Source: an uncultured Acidobacteriota bacterium
GTDB taxonomy: Bacteria > Acidobacteriota > Blastocatellia > Pyrinomonadales > Pyrinomonadaceae
Direction: 5' to 3'
DNA: 44,331 bases
Assembly: GCA_937859595.1 (NCBI GenBank)
Contig: CALMAH010000022.1
Coordinates: 1 to 44,331 of the forward strand
Of the stretch, positions 8,213-17,536 are shown piece by piece. Position numbers and translations under genes: made by a program. The notes beneath the pieces were generated by a model. It was not told where the DNA came from. It saw nothing but the letters and a program-made list of their open reading frames with translations, and did no database searches. How positions within the stretch are numbered: position 1 is the first letter of the stretch; the number at the start of each line of letters is the position of its first letter.

Positions 8213-9742
8213 ATGGAACCCAAACGCTCCACAGCCGATGCCTGTGTCATGTTCATCTTTGGGGCAACGGGTGACCTAACGCGGAGAAAGCTCTTTCCTG
8301 CCATATACAACCTTGCGAAGGACGGCCATATGCCGAAGAACTTTGCTATCGTAGGCGTGGGGCGGCAGGAGATCGGAACTGAGAAGTTCAGGAGCGAAAT
8401 GGTCTCTGCGCTTCGCAGATTCATTCCGAATGGGCTAAATACAGATCTCATCGACTGGATTTGCGAACGGACCTATTATGCGGGCGGCGATTTTGCCGAC
8501 GACGAGGTGCTTTTTTCTAAGATCAAAGAGCAGGCGAAGAACGCATGCAAGGAACATAACATCCCGGAAAACTTTCTCTACTACCTGGCCATACCTCCGG
8601 GACTGTTTGCAGATGTCACCAACAAGATAGCCAAGCATGGGCTCGGGCGTGAGGAAAACGGCAATTGGCGGCGCTTCGTGTTGGAAAAACCCTTCGGACA
8701 CGACCTCCGATCAGCAATAGAGCTAAACTCCGAACTTCTAAGAACGCTCAGCGAACACCAGATCTACCGGATCGACCATTATTTGGGAAAAGAAACAGTT
8801 CAAAACCTTTTGGTTTTTCGCTTTGGAAACAGCATCTTTGAACCGATCTGGAATCGCAACTATATTGATCACGTTCAGATAACCGTAGCTGAAAAACTCG
8901 GCGTCGAGGGGAGAGGGGGATACTATGAAAGCGCCGGGGCGCTCCGGGATATAATCCCGAACCATATCTTTCAGCTTGTCACTCTAACGGGAATGGAGCC
9001 GCCAGTGTCTTTCGACGCAGATTCTGTACGGGACGAGCAAGCGAAAATACTCCAGGCCATCAAATGCTTTACTCCGGAGGACGCCATCCACTGCGCTGTC
9101 CGCGGGCAATATGACGACGGCGAAATAGACGGATCTAGAGTACCTGCATACCGAGACGAAGAGAGCGTTTCGCCCGAGTCGACGACGGAGACATATGCCG
9201 CTCTCAAACTCTCCATAGACAACTGGCGGTGGGCGAACGTTCCGTTCTACGTGCGGACCGGAAAGCGGCTTGCCTCTCGTCATTCAAGCATAGTTATCCA
9301 GTTCAAGAAGGCACCATTCATCTTGTTTCGCGAGACGCCGATAGAACGGCTCACTACGAATCGCATTGAGATACACATCCAACCGGACGAGGGTATCACG
9401 CTGCATTTCGGTGCAAAGATACCCGGCCCACTGGTGCGAATGGGTGCCGTGGATATGGACTTTAACTACGTGGACCACTTTGGCGAGCAATTAGCTACCG
9501 GATACGAAAGACTGCTTTTCGATTGCATGATGGGCGATGCAACCCTCTTTCAGCGAGCGGATATGGTCGAGGCGAGCTGGGGCATCGTTTCTCCAATATT
9601 GGATGTTTGGGCTGCCATTCCGCCTCGGGACTTTCCGAATTATCGTTCAGGGAGCTGGGGACCTCAGGCCGCGGACGACCTGCTAGCTAAAGAAGGACGG
9701 CGTTGGAAAAACACTGAACATGATTCGGACGAGGCAAAATGA
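8213..9742 (+). CDS. zwf: Glucose-6-phosphate 1-dehydrogenase
   Basis: Oxidises glucose 6-phosphate to 6-phosphogluconolactone with NAD(P)+, the entry to the oxidative pentose phosphate or Entner-Doudoroff route. The nucleotide-binding GATGDLTRRKL is at 17-27, EKPFG at 158-162 and the substrate/catalytic RIDHYLGKE at 186-194. 509 aa, normal length. Only the ATG at 8213 is in frame near the expected start and it has no strong Shine-Dalgarno. The next gene, for the lactonase, overlaps by 4 nt (ATGA), so the two consecutive enzymes are translationally coupled. Confidence 0.96.
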   Translation: MEPKRSTADACVMFIFGATGDLTRRKLFPAIYNLAKDGHMPKNFAIVGVGRQEIGTEKFRSEMVSALRRFIPNGLNTDLIDWICERTYYAGGDFADDEVLFSKIKEQAKNACKEHNIPENFLYYLAIPPGLFADVTNKIAKHGLGREENGNWRRFVLEKPFGHDLRSAIELNSELLRTLSEHQIYRIDHYLGKETVQNLLVFRFGNSIFEPIWNRNYIDHVQITVAEKLGVEGRGGYYESAGALRDIIPNHIFQLVTLTGMEPPVSFDADSVRDEQAKILQAIKCFTPEDAIHCAVRGQYDDGEIDGSRVPAYRDEESVSPESTTETYAALKLSIDNWRWANVPFYVRTGKRLASRHSSIVIQFKKAPFILFRETPIERLTTNRIEIHIQPDEGITLHFGAKIPGPLVRMGAVDMDFNYVDHFGEQLATGYERLLFDCMMGDATLFQRADMVEASWGIVSPILDVWAAIPPRDFPNYRSGSWGPQAADDLLAKEGRRWKNTEHDSDEAK

Positions 9743-10542
9743 ACGAGATCTTTATCGAGAAAGATCCCGATGCCGTCGCGACCCACGCGGCCGATACCTT
9801 TATTGAAATGGCATATACGGCGATAACCGAGCGGGGACGGTTTTCGGCCTCGCTTTCCGGCGGCTCGACACCGAAACGACTCTATCAACGCCTTTCCTCG
9901 GAACAATATCGACGGGCACTTGATTGGACGAAGGCCGTTTTTTTCATCGGCGACGAGCGCAATGTTCCACCCGATGATGAAAAGAGCAATCTCCGAATGA
10001 TAAACGAAACGTTGATCCGGCCGCTTGGCGTGGAGTCGCCAAAGATCTATGGATGGCCTGTCGGAATAGGCAAGCCGGAGGAGGTCGCGCAACGTTACGA
10101 GCGAGAGCTCTCTGCAGCTTTTGGCACCGAACAACTTTCGGACGTTGACCGTGATGAAACTGGGGCAACTAGACCGGATACTCAGACGCGGAGAACCGAT
10201 ATACCAGCATTTGATCTGTTTCTCCTAGGCCTCGGCACCGACTGCCATACGGCGTCTCTGTTCCCGAGCACTATCGCTCTTGAAGAATCTGGCCATCTTA
10301 CGGCAGCCAACTCGGTGCCTCAAATTGACGATGTTCGATTTACGCTCACGTTTCCGGTTATCAATGCTTCGCGAACCATCTTGTTTCTTGTAACGGGAGA
10401 AGACAAAGCGGTGGCCGTTTCCGATGTGATTGAAGGCGAGTTTGACCCGACGAACAAGCCGGCACAGGGAGTTAGGCCCACGAACGGCAGACTTATCTGG
10501 GTGCTAGATCGCCCAGCGGCCTCGTCGCTTCGAAAGTTATGA
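9739..10542 (+). CDS. pgl: 6-phosphogluconolactonase
   Basis: Hydrolyses the lactone made by the preceding gene product. SGGSTP (40-45), GDERNVP (71-77) followed by S83-N84, and the LGLGTDCHTASLFP segment (about 173-186) are the DevB/NagB-like phosphosugar-binding motifs. The usual family reading is GLGxDGHxASLFP; here the second glycine is replaced by cysteine (TDCHTAS). 267 aa, slightly longer than average because of a polar loop near 135-165 (RDETGATRPDTQTRR). Overlaps zwf by 4 nt. Confidence 0.93.
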   Translation: MNEIFIEKDPDAVATHAADTFIEMAYTAITERGRFSASLSGGSTPKRLYQRLSSEQYRRALDWTKAVFFIGDERNVPPDDEKSNLRMINETLIRPLGVESPKIYGWPVGIGKPEEVAQRYERELSAAFGTEQLSDVDRDETGATRPDTQTRRTDIPAFDLFLLGLGTDCHTASLFPSTIALEESGHLTAANSVPQIDDVRFTLTFPVINASRTILFLVTGEDKAVAVSDVIEGEFDPTNKPAQGVRPTNGRLIWVLDRPAASSLRKL

Positions 10543-10589
10543 GGTTGCATTTACCTATTCGCACAGATAACATTTCAACGTCATAGAAT

Positions 10590-11903
10590 ATGGAAGCCGA
10601 ACTGGTAGTAGGTATTCTGATACTCGTCGCCCTGGTCTTTGTTGCGACCATCGACATGGCATTTTCCCTGCTTTCTGACGTGGCGCTGATGCGGCTTGCC
10701 ACGGAATCAGAGGAGTTGAACACGCCAAAAGCCGCTTTCCTGCGTGAGATTCTCACAAACCGGCCGCGATTTCTTTTTGCACTTTCCTCTACGATCCAGT
10801 TTCTGCTGATCTCGTTCACCGTCCTCGTTACAATGGCCGTGCTGGAATTCACGCAGATACACGCCTGGATCGTCGTTGACGCCTTATTGATCTGCGTCAC
10901 GGCAACCGTAGTATTCCGGCAACTCCTGCCGCGTCTGATCGTTCGAAATGAGCCGGAAGGATGGTTTCTACTCTTGCTTCCAGGGGTCCGTCCTATATAT
11001 ATTGTCACCTCCCTTATCGCGCGGCCGTTCGATTTGCTTTTTAGGCGAAAGAATGAGCTGGCCGATACCGACGCAACGGCACCCCCTGAAGCCCTCGAGG
11101 AGAGATTCGACGACACTGCCGACGATCTGCAGGCTTTAATGGAGGTCGGGGAAGCTGAGGGGATAATCGAAGAAAAGGACCGCGAACTGATCGAATCGAT
11201 GGTTGAATTCAGCGACACACGAGCCGGCGAGATAATGACGCCGAGAACGGAGATTGTCGCACTCTCTATCGATTCGACGATCCAGGACGCCCGGGACCTG
11301 ATCATCGAGGAAAAGTATTCACGCCTCCCGGTCTATAACGAAAAAATAGACAACATTGAGGGCGTGATCTACGTCCGAGATCTCTTGCAGGCATGGGCAA
11401 CCGGAAGTGAGGATCAGCCGATACGCGGCCTGCTACGGCATGCCTACTTCGTTCCAGAGACCAAGACCGCCGCCGAATTGCTTAAGGCAATGCAGACCGA
11501 GCACGTCCAGATCGCCATCGTCATCGATGAGTATGGCGGTGTCGCGGGAATTGTTACTGTTGAGGACATAGTCGAAGAGATAGTCGGTGAGATCGAGGAC
11601 GAAGACATTGTCGAAGAGGAAATAATCGAGATAATTGAGGGCGAAGGCGGTTATTACGACGTTCTCGGTTCAACAGAAGTGGACAAGATAGAGAGGCTCT
11701 TAGGCGTTGAGCTTGAGGACGAGGAATATAATACGGTCGCGGGAATGATCACCAGCGAGGCGGGTTATGTACCGAAAAAAGGAGCTAAATTGAAGATCCG
11801 AGGACTCGACATTGAAGTCCTAAAGGCAGACCAGAAACGCATTCACTTGGTCAGGCTCTGTTGCCCCGAGGCGGAGGATACTCCTGCCGCAGCTGGGAAC
11901 TGA
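10590..11903 (+). CDS. CNNM/CBS-domain membrane protein (HlyC/CorC family)
   Basis: Order of parts: an N-terminal CNNM (DUF21) membrane region with hydrophobic segments at about 5-28, 60-85 and 88-115; a cytoplasmic CBS pair at about 205-335 ([13 protein letters not shown] and [23 protein letters not shown] are hallmark strings); and a C-terminal CorC_HlyC domain at about 345-425. Family members are linked to magnesium or cobalt efflux and to gliding motility (GldE); the old hemolysin label is not supported. A very acidic linker ([19 protein letters not shown]) joins the CBS and CorC parts. It lies 47 nt after pgl, with no strong Shine-Dalgarno. Confidence 0.87.
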   Translation: MEAELVVGILILVALVFVATIDMAFSLLSDVALMRLATESEELNTPKAAFLREILTNRPRFLFALSSTIQFLLISFTVLVTMAVLEFTQIHAWIVVDALLICVTATVVFRQLLPRLIVRNEPEGWFLLLLPGVRPIYIVTSLIARPFDLLFRRKNELADTDATAPPEALEERFDDTADDLQALMEVGEAEGIIEEKDRELIESMVEFSDTRAGEIMTPRTEIVALSIDSTIQDARDLIIEEKYSRLPVYNEKIDNIEGVIYVRDLLQAWATGSEDQPIRGLLRHAYFVPETKTAAELLKAMQTEHVQIAIVIDEYGGVAGIVTVEDIVEEIVGEIEDEDIVEEEIIEIIEGEGGYYDVLGSTEVDKIERLLGVELEDEEYNTVAGMITSEAGYVPKKGAKLKIRGLDIEVLKADQKRIHLVRLCCPEAEDTPAAAGN

Positions 11904-11960
11904 GCGAGCATATCGAGTCATTCGTCTAGCGCTTCCCGGGTAAACCAAACTGGGACGGTG

Positions 11961-11969
11961 TGATACAAT
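11961..11969 (+). promoter_or_regulatory. Extended -10 promoter for the peroxiredoxin gene
   Basis: TGATACAAT is an extended -10 (TGnTAnAAT) without a recognisable -35, 25 nt before the ATG at 11995. The same nine bases occur upstream of the TPR gene at 34736. A strong GGAGG (11983-11987) precedes the start codon. Confidence 0.5.
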
Positions 11970-11994
11970 CTGCTTAAATATTGGAGGAAATCAA

Positions 11995-12681
11995 ATGGCT
12001 ATCCGATTGGGCGATGAAGCGCCGAACTTTACGGCGCAGACCACAGAAGGCGAGATAAATTTTCATGAATGGCTAGGAGACGATTGGGGTGTACTTTTCT
12101 CCCACCCGAAAGACTATACTCCGGTATGCACAACGGAACTCGGCTATATGGCCAGGCTTAAGCCTGAGTTTGAAAAGCGCAACGTGAAGATCATCGGCTT
12201 AAGCGTTGACCCCGTTGAGAACCATAGGGGCTGGTCCGAAGATATTCGGGAAGCTACCGGCAATGCTCCGAACTATCCGATGATCGGCGACACTGACCTA
12301 AAGATCTCGAAACTCTACAATATGCTTCCTGCCACAATTGAGGGAACGAGCGAAGGCCGTACCGCAATGGACAATATGACCGTTCGAAACGTTTTCGTTA
12401 TCGGACCGGACAAAAAGATCAAGCTTATCATCGTTTATCCGATGAGCACGGGGCGCAATTTTGACGAGGTGCTCCGCGTGATCGATTCGCTGCAATTGAC
12501 CGCGAACTACAGCGTCGCTACCCCTGTAAATTGGAAAGATGGCGACGATTGCATCATCGTACCGGCCGTTTCCAACGAAGAGGCAATAGAAAAGTTTCCT
12601 GCGGGCTGGAAGGAAGTTAAACCTTACCTTCGGATAACTCCTCAACCGAACAAGGTCAAGGGCGAATCTCGATCGGCTTGA
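11995..12681 (+). CDS. 1-Cys peroxiredoxin (Prx6 type)
   Basis: Cytoplasmic thiol peroxidase reducing H2O2 and organic hydroperoxides. The peroxidatic cysteine is C45 in SHPKDYTPVCTTELG. The C-terminal third has the Prx6-type extension (NYSVATPVNWKDGDDCIIVP), and total length is 228 aa, as expected for the Prx6 class. An extra cysteine in GDDC (about 185), where many members have Val, might act as an unusual partner thiol. Monocistronic promoter just upstream. Not AhpC, which is shorter and has a C-terminal resolving VCP motif. Confidence 0.93.
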   Translation: MAIRLGDEAPNFTAQTTEGEINFHEWLGDDWGVLFSHPKDYTPVCTTELGYMARLKPEFEKRNVKIIGLSVDPVENHRGWSEDIREATGNAPNYPMIGDTDLKISKLYNMLPATIEGTSEGRTAMDNMTVRNVFVIGPDKKIKLIIVYPMSTGRNFDEVLRVIDSLQLTANYSVATPVNWKDGDDCIIVPAVSNEEAIEKFPAGWKEVKPYLRITPQPNKVKGESRSA

Positions 12682-12696
12682 CACAGCACCATACAC

Positions 12697-12726
12697 GGCG
12701 GGCGGTTGTAAACATGACGGCCCGCC
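12697..12726 (+). terminator. Hairpin after the peroxiredoxin gene
   Basis: GGCGGGC (12697-12703) pairs with GCCCGCC (12720-12726) around a 16-nt loop. No T-run follows, so it is a weak terminator or an RNA-stabilising hairpin between the two genes. Confidence 0.35.
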
Positions 12727-12744
12727 CGACCCATCCGTAACAGA

Positions 12745-13251
12745 ATGAAGATGAAAGCTGAGATCGGCGACGAGGTCTTCGAAATTGAACATAGCCGTAC
12801 CGCCAACGGGATAATCGCGCGAGTTAACGGCACGAGGTATGAACTTGAGGTTTCAGAACCCGAGCCGAACGTTCTGGTTTTCAAGCACGACGGTAAGATC
12901 TATGAGGTTTTTGCCGACCCCTCGGCGGACCTAGAGGGCCTTCGTCGATTTACGATAAACAGAGAGGAGATCGAGGTGCGGCTGATCGACCCGCGACGAC
13001 TACGAGGCGCAGGCGGTGGTGACGCAGCAATGGACGGGCGGGCGGAGATAAGGTCCGCAATGCACGGGAAGGTCGTTAGAATACTTGCTGATGAAGGTAC
13101 TGAGACAAGTAAAGGAGACGGCATCATTGTGGTCGAGGCGATGAAAATGCAGAACGAACTGATATCTCCAAAGAACGGCGTCGTTCGGGAGATCAGGTTC
13201 AACGAAGGAGACACGGTTGCTGCGGGAGACGTTCTTGCCGTGATCGACTGA
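12745..13251 (+). CDS. Biotin carboxyl carrier domain protein
   Basis: A stand-alone biotinyl/lipoyl-attachment protein of 168 aa. The C-terminal domain (about 102-168) ends in the biotinylation motif EAMKM with K134, followed by NGVVREIRFNEGDTVAAGDVLAVID, the standard hammerhead-fold repeat. The N-terminal 90 residues form a second small beta-rich region (ARVNGTRYELEV..NVLVFKHDGKIYEVF) like that preceding the biotin domain in propionyl- or acetyl-CoA carboxylase alpha subunits, joined by a short Gly/Ala linker (GAGGGDAAM). No biotin carboxylase or carboxyltransferase gene is nearby, so its partner must lie outside the window. Confidence 0.85.
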   Translation: MKMKAEIGDEVFEIEHSRTANGIIARVNGTRYELEVSEPEPNVLVFKHDGKIYEVFADPSADLEGLRRFTINREEIEVRLIDPRRLRGAGGGDAAMDGRAEIRSAMHGKVVRILADEGTETSKGDGIIVVEAMKMQNELISPKNGVVREIRFNEGDTVAAGDVLAVID

Positions 13252-13358
13252 GCAATTAATGGTCTCACTTTCAGATCCCCCCAACTTTTGGCCCTAACGA
13301 AACGTCCCGCATCGGCATCGACATTATCTCCATCAACTCCCTGAAGTCTTCGGCAGTG

Positions 13359-14840
13359 TCAATGGCTGATCCCGTTTCGCTTCGCGGCGACGGTCCTCTC
13401 CAAACCCTTAGCGGCCTCCTCCAGGCGTCCTTGGGTCGATACGACCCATTGGTCGTCTGACACCTCAGCGAGTCTCTCGACAGCAAGAGCCCGCCGCGTT
13501 TCTGACGGAGCAGGCCCGCCATATACGGTTCGCACACTGACAAATTTTTCCGGACAAACAGCATCCGTGAATTGTTCTTCGGACAGCGTAAGTTCGTGGC
13601 CCAATATCTCGTCTGCGGCGCTTTGCACCATTGAATAAGTCAGGCCTTTCCCTTCTGCCAGTGCAGCTTTTACGCTTTGGCCGACGATCTGATGCGAGAT
13701 ACTGAAGGGCAGGTTTTCCTGCCTTACGATCACATCAGCAAGTTCGGTCACTGCAATAAAATTCTCACCGGCCCGCCGTCTAAGTAGATCAGTATTGAAG
13801 GTAGCGGATCGAAGCGCAGCCGCAAAAAGCCCTACAGCACGTTCAGCGTCGCGCATCGCGTTGAAGATGAGCGGCTGGAGATCGTCCTCAACGTCATTTA
13901 TATCGCCGAACGGCGTGTTATGCACGGCCGTAAAGACCCCCATCGTCTGGCCAAGAGCTTTGCTGCCGATCGCCCGAATATGTTCCAATGCGACCGGATT
14001 ACGCTTCTGAGGCATTATGGACGATCCCTGAACATATCCATCCGGAAGCCGAATGGTATCGAATTCAACCATCGCCATTAGCATAAATTCATGAACGAAC
14101 TTGCCGATATTGACCAGGAGGCCCGCGACAGTCCCGAGAGCCTCAGTAAAATAATCGACCGAAGCGATCGAACCGTAAGAATTTACCGTCGGAGCCGAGA
14201 AGCCGAGCAATTCGGCTACACGGTGGCGGCTAATGGGGAAACCTGTGGTCGTAATTGCCCCGGAACCAAGTGGACAGTAGTTCATATTTTCAAATGCCCG
14301 CTGGAGCCGCCGGATATCGCGCCCCGTATTTTCGGCCATCGCCAACAGCATATGTGCAAGCGTAGAGGGTTGAGCAGGCTGCGTGTGCGTGTAAGCGGGA
14401 ACGAGAGAGTCGTGATGCTCCGCGGCCAGATCTAGAAACACCTTGCGAAGCTCCATCGTCGAGTTCAGCAGCCGAAGCGTTAGATCTCTCAGCTGAAGTC
14501 GGTAAATAGTTACATCAATATCATTTCGGCTCCGCGCCGTATGCAGTTTGCCGGCGGTATCTGGATCGCAATTCGCCGCCAATTCGCGCTGAAGTAAATA
14601 GAAAAGATCCTCGAACGAACCGTCGTACTCTTTTTCCCGGATTGCGTCGAAGTCCAGCTTACCGAGAGCACGAAGCAGAGCACGGAGTTCTTCCGTTGTA
14701 ATTATCTTCTGCTCCTCTAGCATTATCGCGTGGGCAAGGTCCACCTTGTGATACGCATCGAGGAAGTACCGTTTCGCGTCGGCAAAGCAGTCTTCAAGTA
14801 CTTTGTCCTTGTAAACCTGTGCCGGAAATTTCTCGCTCAT
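13359..14840 (-). CDS. argH: Argininosuccinate lyase family enzyme
   Basis: Member of the fumarase/aspartase superfamily, which makes fumarate by C-N or C-O elimination. The active-site signature GSSIMPQKRNP is at 272-282, THTQPAQPS at 151-159 and SRNDID at 104-109. 493 aa. Unlike most ArgH proteins it lacks the N-terminal WGGRF segment and begins with a helical KDKVLEDCFADAKRYF, so it belongs to a divergent branch. It starts 3 nt after the stop of the exported PIG-L gene and ends the uptake-locus operon; no other arginine genes are nearby. It may be the biosynthetic enzyme or may act on a ligand-derived amino-succinate; the sequence does not decide. Confidence 0.8.
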   Translation of the reverse strand: MSEKFPAQVYKDKVLEDCFADAKRYFLDAYHKVDLAHAIMLEEQKIITTEELRALLRALGKLDFDAIREKEYDGSFEDLFYLLQRELAANCDPDTAGKLHTARSRNDIDVTIYRLQLRDLTLRLLNSTMELRKVFLDLAAEHHDSLVPAYTHTQPAQPSTLAHMLLAMAENTGRDIRRLQRAFENMNYCPLGSGAITTTGFPISRHRVAELLGFSAPTVNSYGSIASVDYFTEALGTVAGLLVNIGKFVHEFMLMAMVEFDTIRLPDGYVQGSSIMPQKRNPVALEHIRAIGSKALGQTMGVFTAVHNTPFGDINDVEDDLQPLIFNAMRDAERAVGLFAAALRSATFNTDLLRRRAGENFIAVTELADVIVRQENLPFSISHQIVGQSVKAALAEGKGLTYSMVQSAADEILGHELTLSEEQFTDAVCPEKFVSVRTVYGGPAPSETRRALAVERLAEVSDDQWVVSTQGRLEEAAKGLERTVAAKRNGISH

Positions 14841-14843
14841 ATG

Positions 14844-17528
14844 CTATTTGCTCTCAGCCTTAGGCAAACTTAATATATTCGCAAATATGCGATATGCCCC
14901 CGGTGTACCCGCCGGCAACTGACGAAACCATGAATAGGAAGTGTACAAGTAATGCCCCTTACCAAGCCGGGCGTACAACATTCCCCCCTTGTTCTCATCC
15001 TCGCCTTCGTCGCGCGACTCGAGAAGCGGAACGTACCTTTCGTCGAACGTTGTGAAGCAATAGAGATTTCTTTCCTGGACCCAGTTGTCCCAGTCACCAT
15101 CCACGATCTTGTTGGGATAATTAAAGATCGGATGATCCGGCACAAGTACATTAACCCTTGCGTTTTCATCCGTGACCCGGAGATTCGAGATGCGCTGATT
15201 GCCGCGGGTAACGCCCGTCATGCTGGCCGGAAACGGCTGCAGGTTATTCTGAACGTATTCATGCTGCTGATACTGAACGACCAGAGTGCCGCCTTTCCTG
15301 GCAAAATCTAGAAGTCGGCCATTGTTCGCTACAAAATCCGGCCTGACCTGAGAGGCTCTTATCCCGACGACGATCGTATCGTAAACCGAGAGGTCGCCGG
15401 TCGATAGATCTTTCTCGCCGAGCATCGTTACATCAAGCCCCAGCCGGCGGATCGCCTCAGGCACCTTGTCTCCACTTCCCATGATATAGCCGATCCTGAC
15501 CGGCGCCACGTCTAGGTCCAGCACGTGAGCCGTGATCTCCGATGACCGAAACACTCGATGGGTCTGAATGTGGGGGTACGCCACGACCTGCATCCGATGC
15601 GCAAATTCCTTGCCGTTTACTTTCGCGAAGGCACTTAGTTTGTATGTGCCCGTTCGGTAATTTGCAGGGACTGAGACCTCGAACGTAAATGCCGTTCTTT
15701 CGCCGGTGCTCTCGAGTTTGAACTGTTGTTCCGCGGGGCTTACCCGCCAGCTTGCGGGAACATTGAGCCCTGCGGTTCCGGCGATCTCACCTGGTGAGTT
15801 ATTCTCCACGGTCGTCACAACTCGATATGTCCGAGACTCTTTCGATGCTGGCGCGATCAGCAGATCCGATTCCAGGCCCACCGTAACATCCGGGACGACG
15901 TTTACTGGCCGCCGTATTTCGCCGCGTATATCATCGGCAAATCTGTATTCGACTTTCCGCTCAACAATGATCTCGCGGCCGCCGATCTCTATCGATACCC
16001 TTGCCCGCACCAAAGGCTCTGAAAAAGACTGATTCTTCGAAGCGGCATCCACACTCGACCAATCAAATGATGCCCCGGTGCGAGGCGAATAGAGCCAGTA
16101 AGGCTGTGTCGGTCGCGCGTTATCAGGAACATTCACCCGGAAAAAGGCGGCGCTTGTCGCGATCTCCGTCCGCGGGCGAAAACTGGTAGTAGGCGGTGCC
16201 GCGAGTTCCTCGATCGACACGGCACTCCAATCCGATGGCAGAACCAACTCCGTCTTATTCACTTTCAAAAGGCCTTCATTTGCCGCGAAGACGCGCACGC
16301 CGACATTCACTGAACGGCCCGGGTTAACCATGTCGGTACTTGCGAGGGCATCAACAACCACGCCGGCCGCCGCTTGCAAAGCGTCGGCAAAATCCTGTTT
16401 CTTCCACTCAAGAAAGGCCTTTGCATGCGGGTCGCGAATAGACCATGCAGCCTTATCGGCAAGTTCGTACCCGCGAGCAAGGACAGGGACAAGTGCTTCA
16501 GGCTTGTAAATGTTGTATTCACGTACTGCCTTGTCTGCTGTCGCCTGTAGTTCTACAAGGAGTTCTTTGAACTCCGGCGAATGATTCGGTACCAGCGTTG
16601 CGATCCCTGTGATAGTCGTATCGATGCCGTCAAAGACGCCCGTTTCATTCTCGACCTTGGACACATGAGACTCAACAAGTCGCATCCCTGAACGCTGTGG
16701 CCCGCGAAGTTCCAGCACTCCCATCTCCTGAGATTTATGCTGGCTGCGACCCTCCATAGCTATCTCGAAATAGCTTCGGCCTATCAGATGATCGTACTGC
16801 CCTGTGTTGAGAAAAAGTGTCGGCTGATTTGCCGGATTCGCTGCAAACCCTTGCGACACATAGAATTTGAGCGGCTGCCACGGGTGAAGCCCCTCTTTAA
16901 TATGCTCCGGAAACTCTTTCGCGTCACCGGCGGCCTTGAACGCCAATGGCGTCAGATACCCCGCCATCTGATGATGCCCGTGGCCATCTGCCGTCGTCCC
17001 CGAAAACCGCGAGATCACGACCAGCGGCCGATACAGCCTGATCGCCCTGACCATGTCGCCGAGTATCTCGCGCTCGTTCCACATACGTGTTGCTTCAGCA
17101 AGCGTCTTCGAGAACCCATAGTCCATCGAACGAGTAAAAAACTGTTCGCCGCCGTCCAGCCGCCGTGCCTGCAGCAACTCTTCTGTCCTGATGATGCCAA
17201 GAGGCTCAAACAGCTCGTCTCCGATAACATTTTGCCCGCCTTCGCCGCGATTTAGCGAAAGGTATGCCGTTCTTGCCTGATCCTTTCGCGCCAAATATGC
17301 CATCAGGCCCGAATCTTCATCATCTGGATGTGCGGCGGTGTGCATCGCGCTCGCGATAGTCTGCAAGCGGCGCAATTTTTGGCCAAGCCCGCTCGCCCCA
17401 AGATCGTAAATGGGTCGTACCTGAGCTTGCACGGGTGCCGGAACCGACACCAAAGCGGCGATCATTGCTGTCAACAGCATCCCCGCGACATATCGTCGCC
17501 GGAAGAAATGAAATTTTGTCTTGATCAT
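14844..17528 (-). CDS. Exported PIG-L family deacetylase, large multidomain form
   Basis: PIG-L/LmbE proteins are zinc hydrolases that remove N-acetyl groups from GlcNAc-type amino sugars. Signal peptide about 1-36 (basic start, hydrophobic core LLTAMIAALVSV, APVQAQ). The zinc motif AHPDDED is at 66-72 and the second part, DGHGHHQ, at 181-187. The PIG-L domain ends near 320; the remaining 570 residues look like beta-sandwich regions (two NPGRSVNV/SPGEIAG NEW3-like segments) and a C-terminal glutamine-amidotransferase-like ThuA-type region (about 640-890: YDTIVVGIRASQVRP, GGTLVVQYQQHEY). 894 aa versus 230-300 for cytoplasmic PIG-L. Eight nt after the symporter and 3 nt before argH. Substrate unknown. 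Confidence 0.88.
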   Translation of the reverse strand: MIKTKFHFFRRRYVAGMLLTAMIAALVSVPAPVQAQVRPIYDLGASGLGQKLRRLQTIASAMHTAAHPDDEDSGLMAYLARKDQARTAYLSLNRGEGGQNVIGDELFEPLGIIRTEELLQARRLDGGEQFFTRSMDYGFSKTLAEATRMWNEREILGDMVRAIRLYRPLVVISRFSGTTADGHGHHQMAGYLTPLAFKAAGDAKEFPEHIKEGLHPWQPLKFYVSQGFAANPANQPTLFLNTGQYDHLIGRSYFEIAMEGRSQHKSQEMGVLELRGPQRSGMRLVESHVSKVENETGVFDGIDTTITGIATLVPNHSPEFKELLVELQATADKAVREYNIYKPEALVPVLARGYELADKAAWSIRDPHAKAFLEWKKQDFADALQAAAGVVVDALASTDMVNPGRSVNVGVRVFAANEGLLKVNKTELVLPSDWSAVSIEELAAPPTTSFRPRTEIATSAAFFRVNVPDNARPTQPYWLYSPRTGASFDWSSVDAASKNQSFSEPLVRARVSIEIGGREIIVERKVEYRFADDIRGEIRRPVNVVPDVTVGLESDLLIAPASKESRTYRVVTTVENNSPGEIAGTAGLNVPASWRVSPAEQQFKLESTGERTAFTFEVSVPANYRTGTYKLSAFAKVNGKEFAHRMQVVAYPHIQTHRVFRSSEITAHVLDLDVAPVRIGYIMGSGDKVPEAIRRLGLDVTMLGEKDLSTGDLSVYDTIVVGIRASQVRPDFVANNGRLLDFARKGGTLVVQYQQHEYVQNNLQPFPASMTGVTRGNQRISNLRVTDENARVNVLVPDHPIFNYPNKIVDGDWDNWVQERNLYCFTTFDERYVPLLESRDEGEDENKGGMLYARLGKGHYLYTSYSWFRQLPAGTPGAYRIFANILSLPKAESK

Positions 17529-17536
17529 CTACATTT

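Noticed and set aside
14844..17528. BshB (bacillithiol deacetylase)
   Set aside because: It has the PIG-L motif but is exported and three times too long; bshC nearby is not sufficient to link it.
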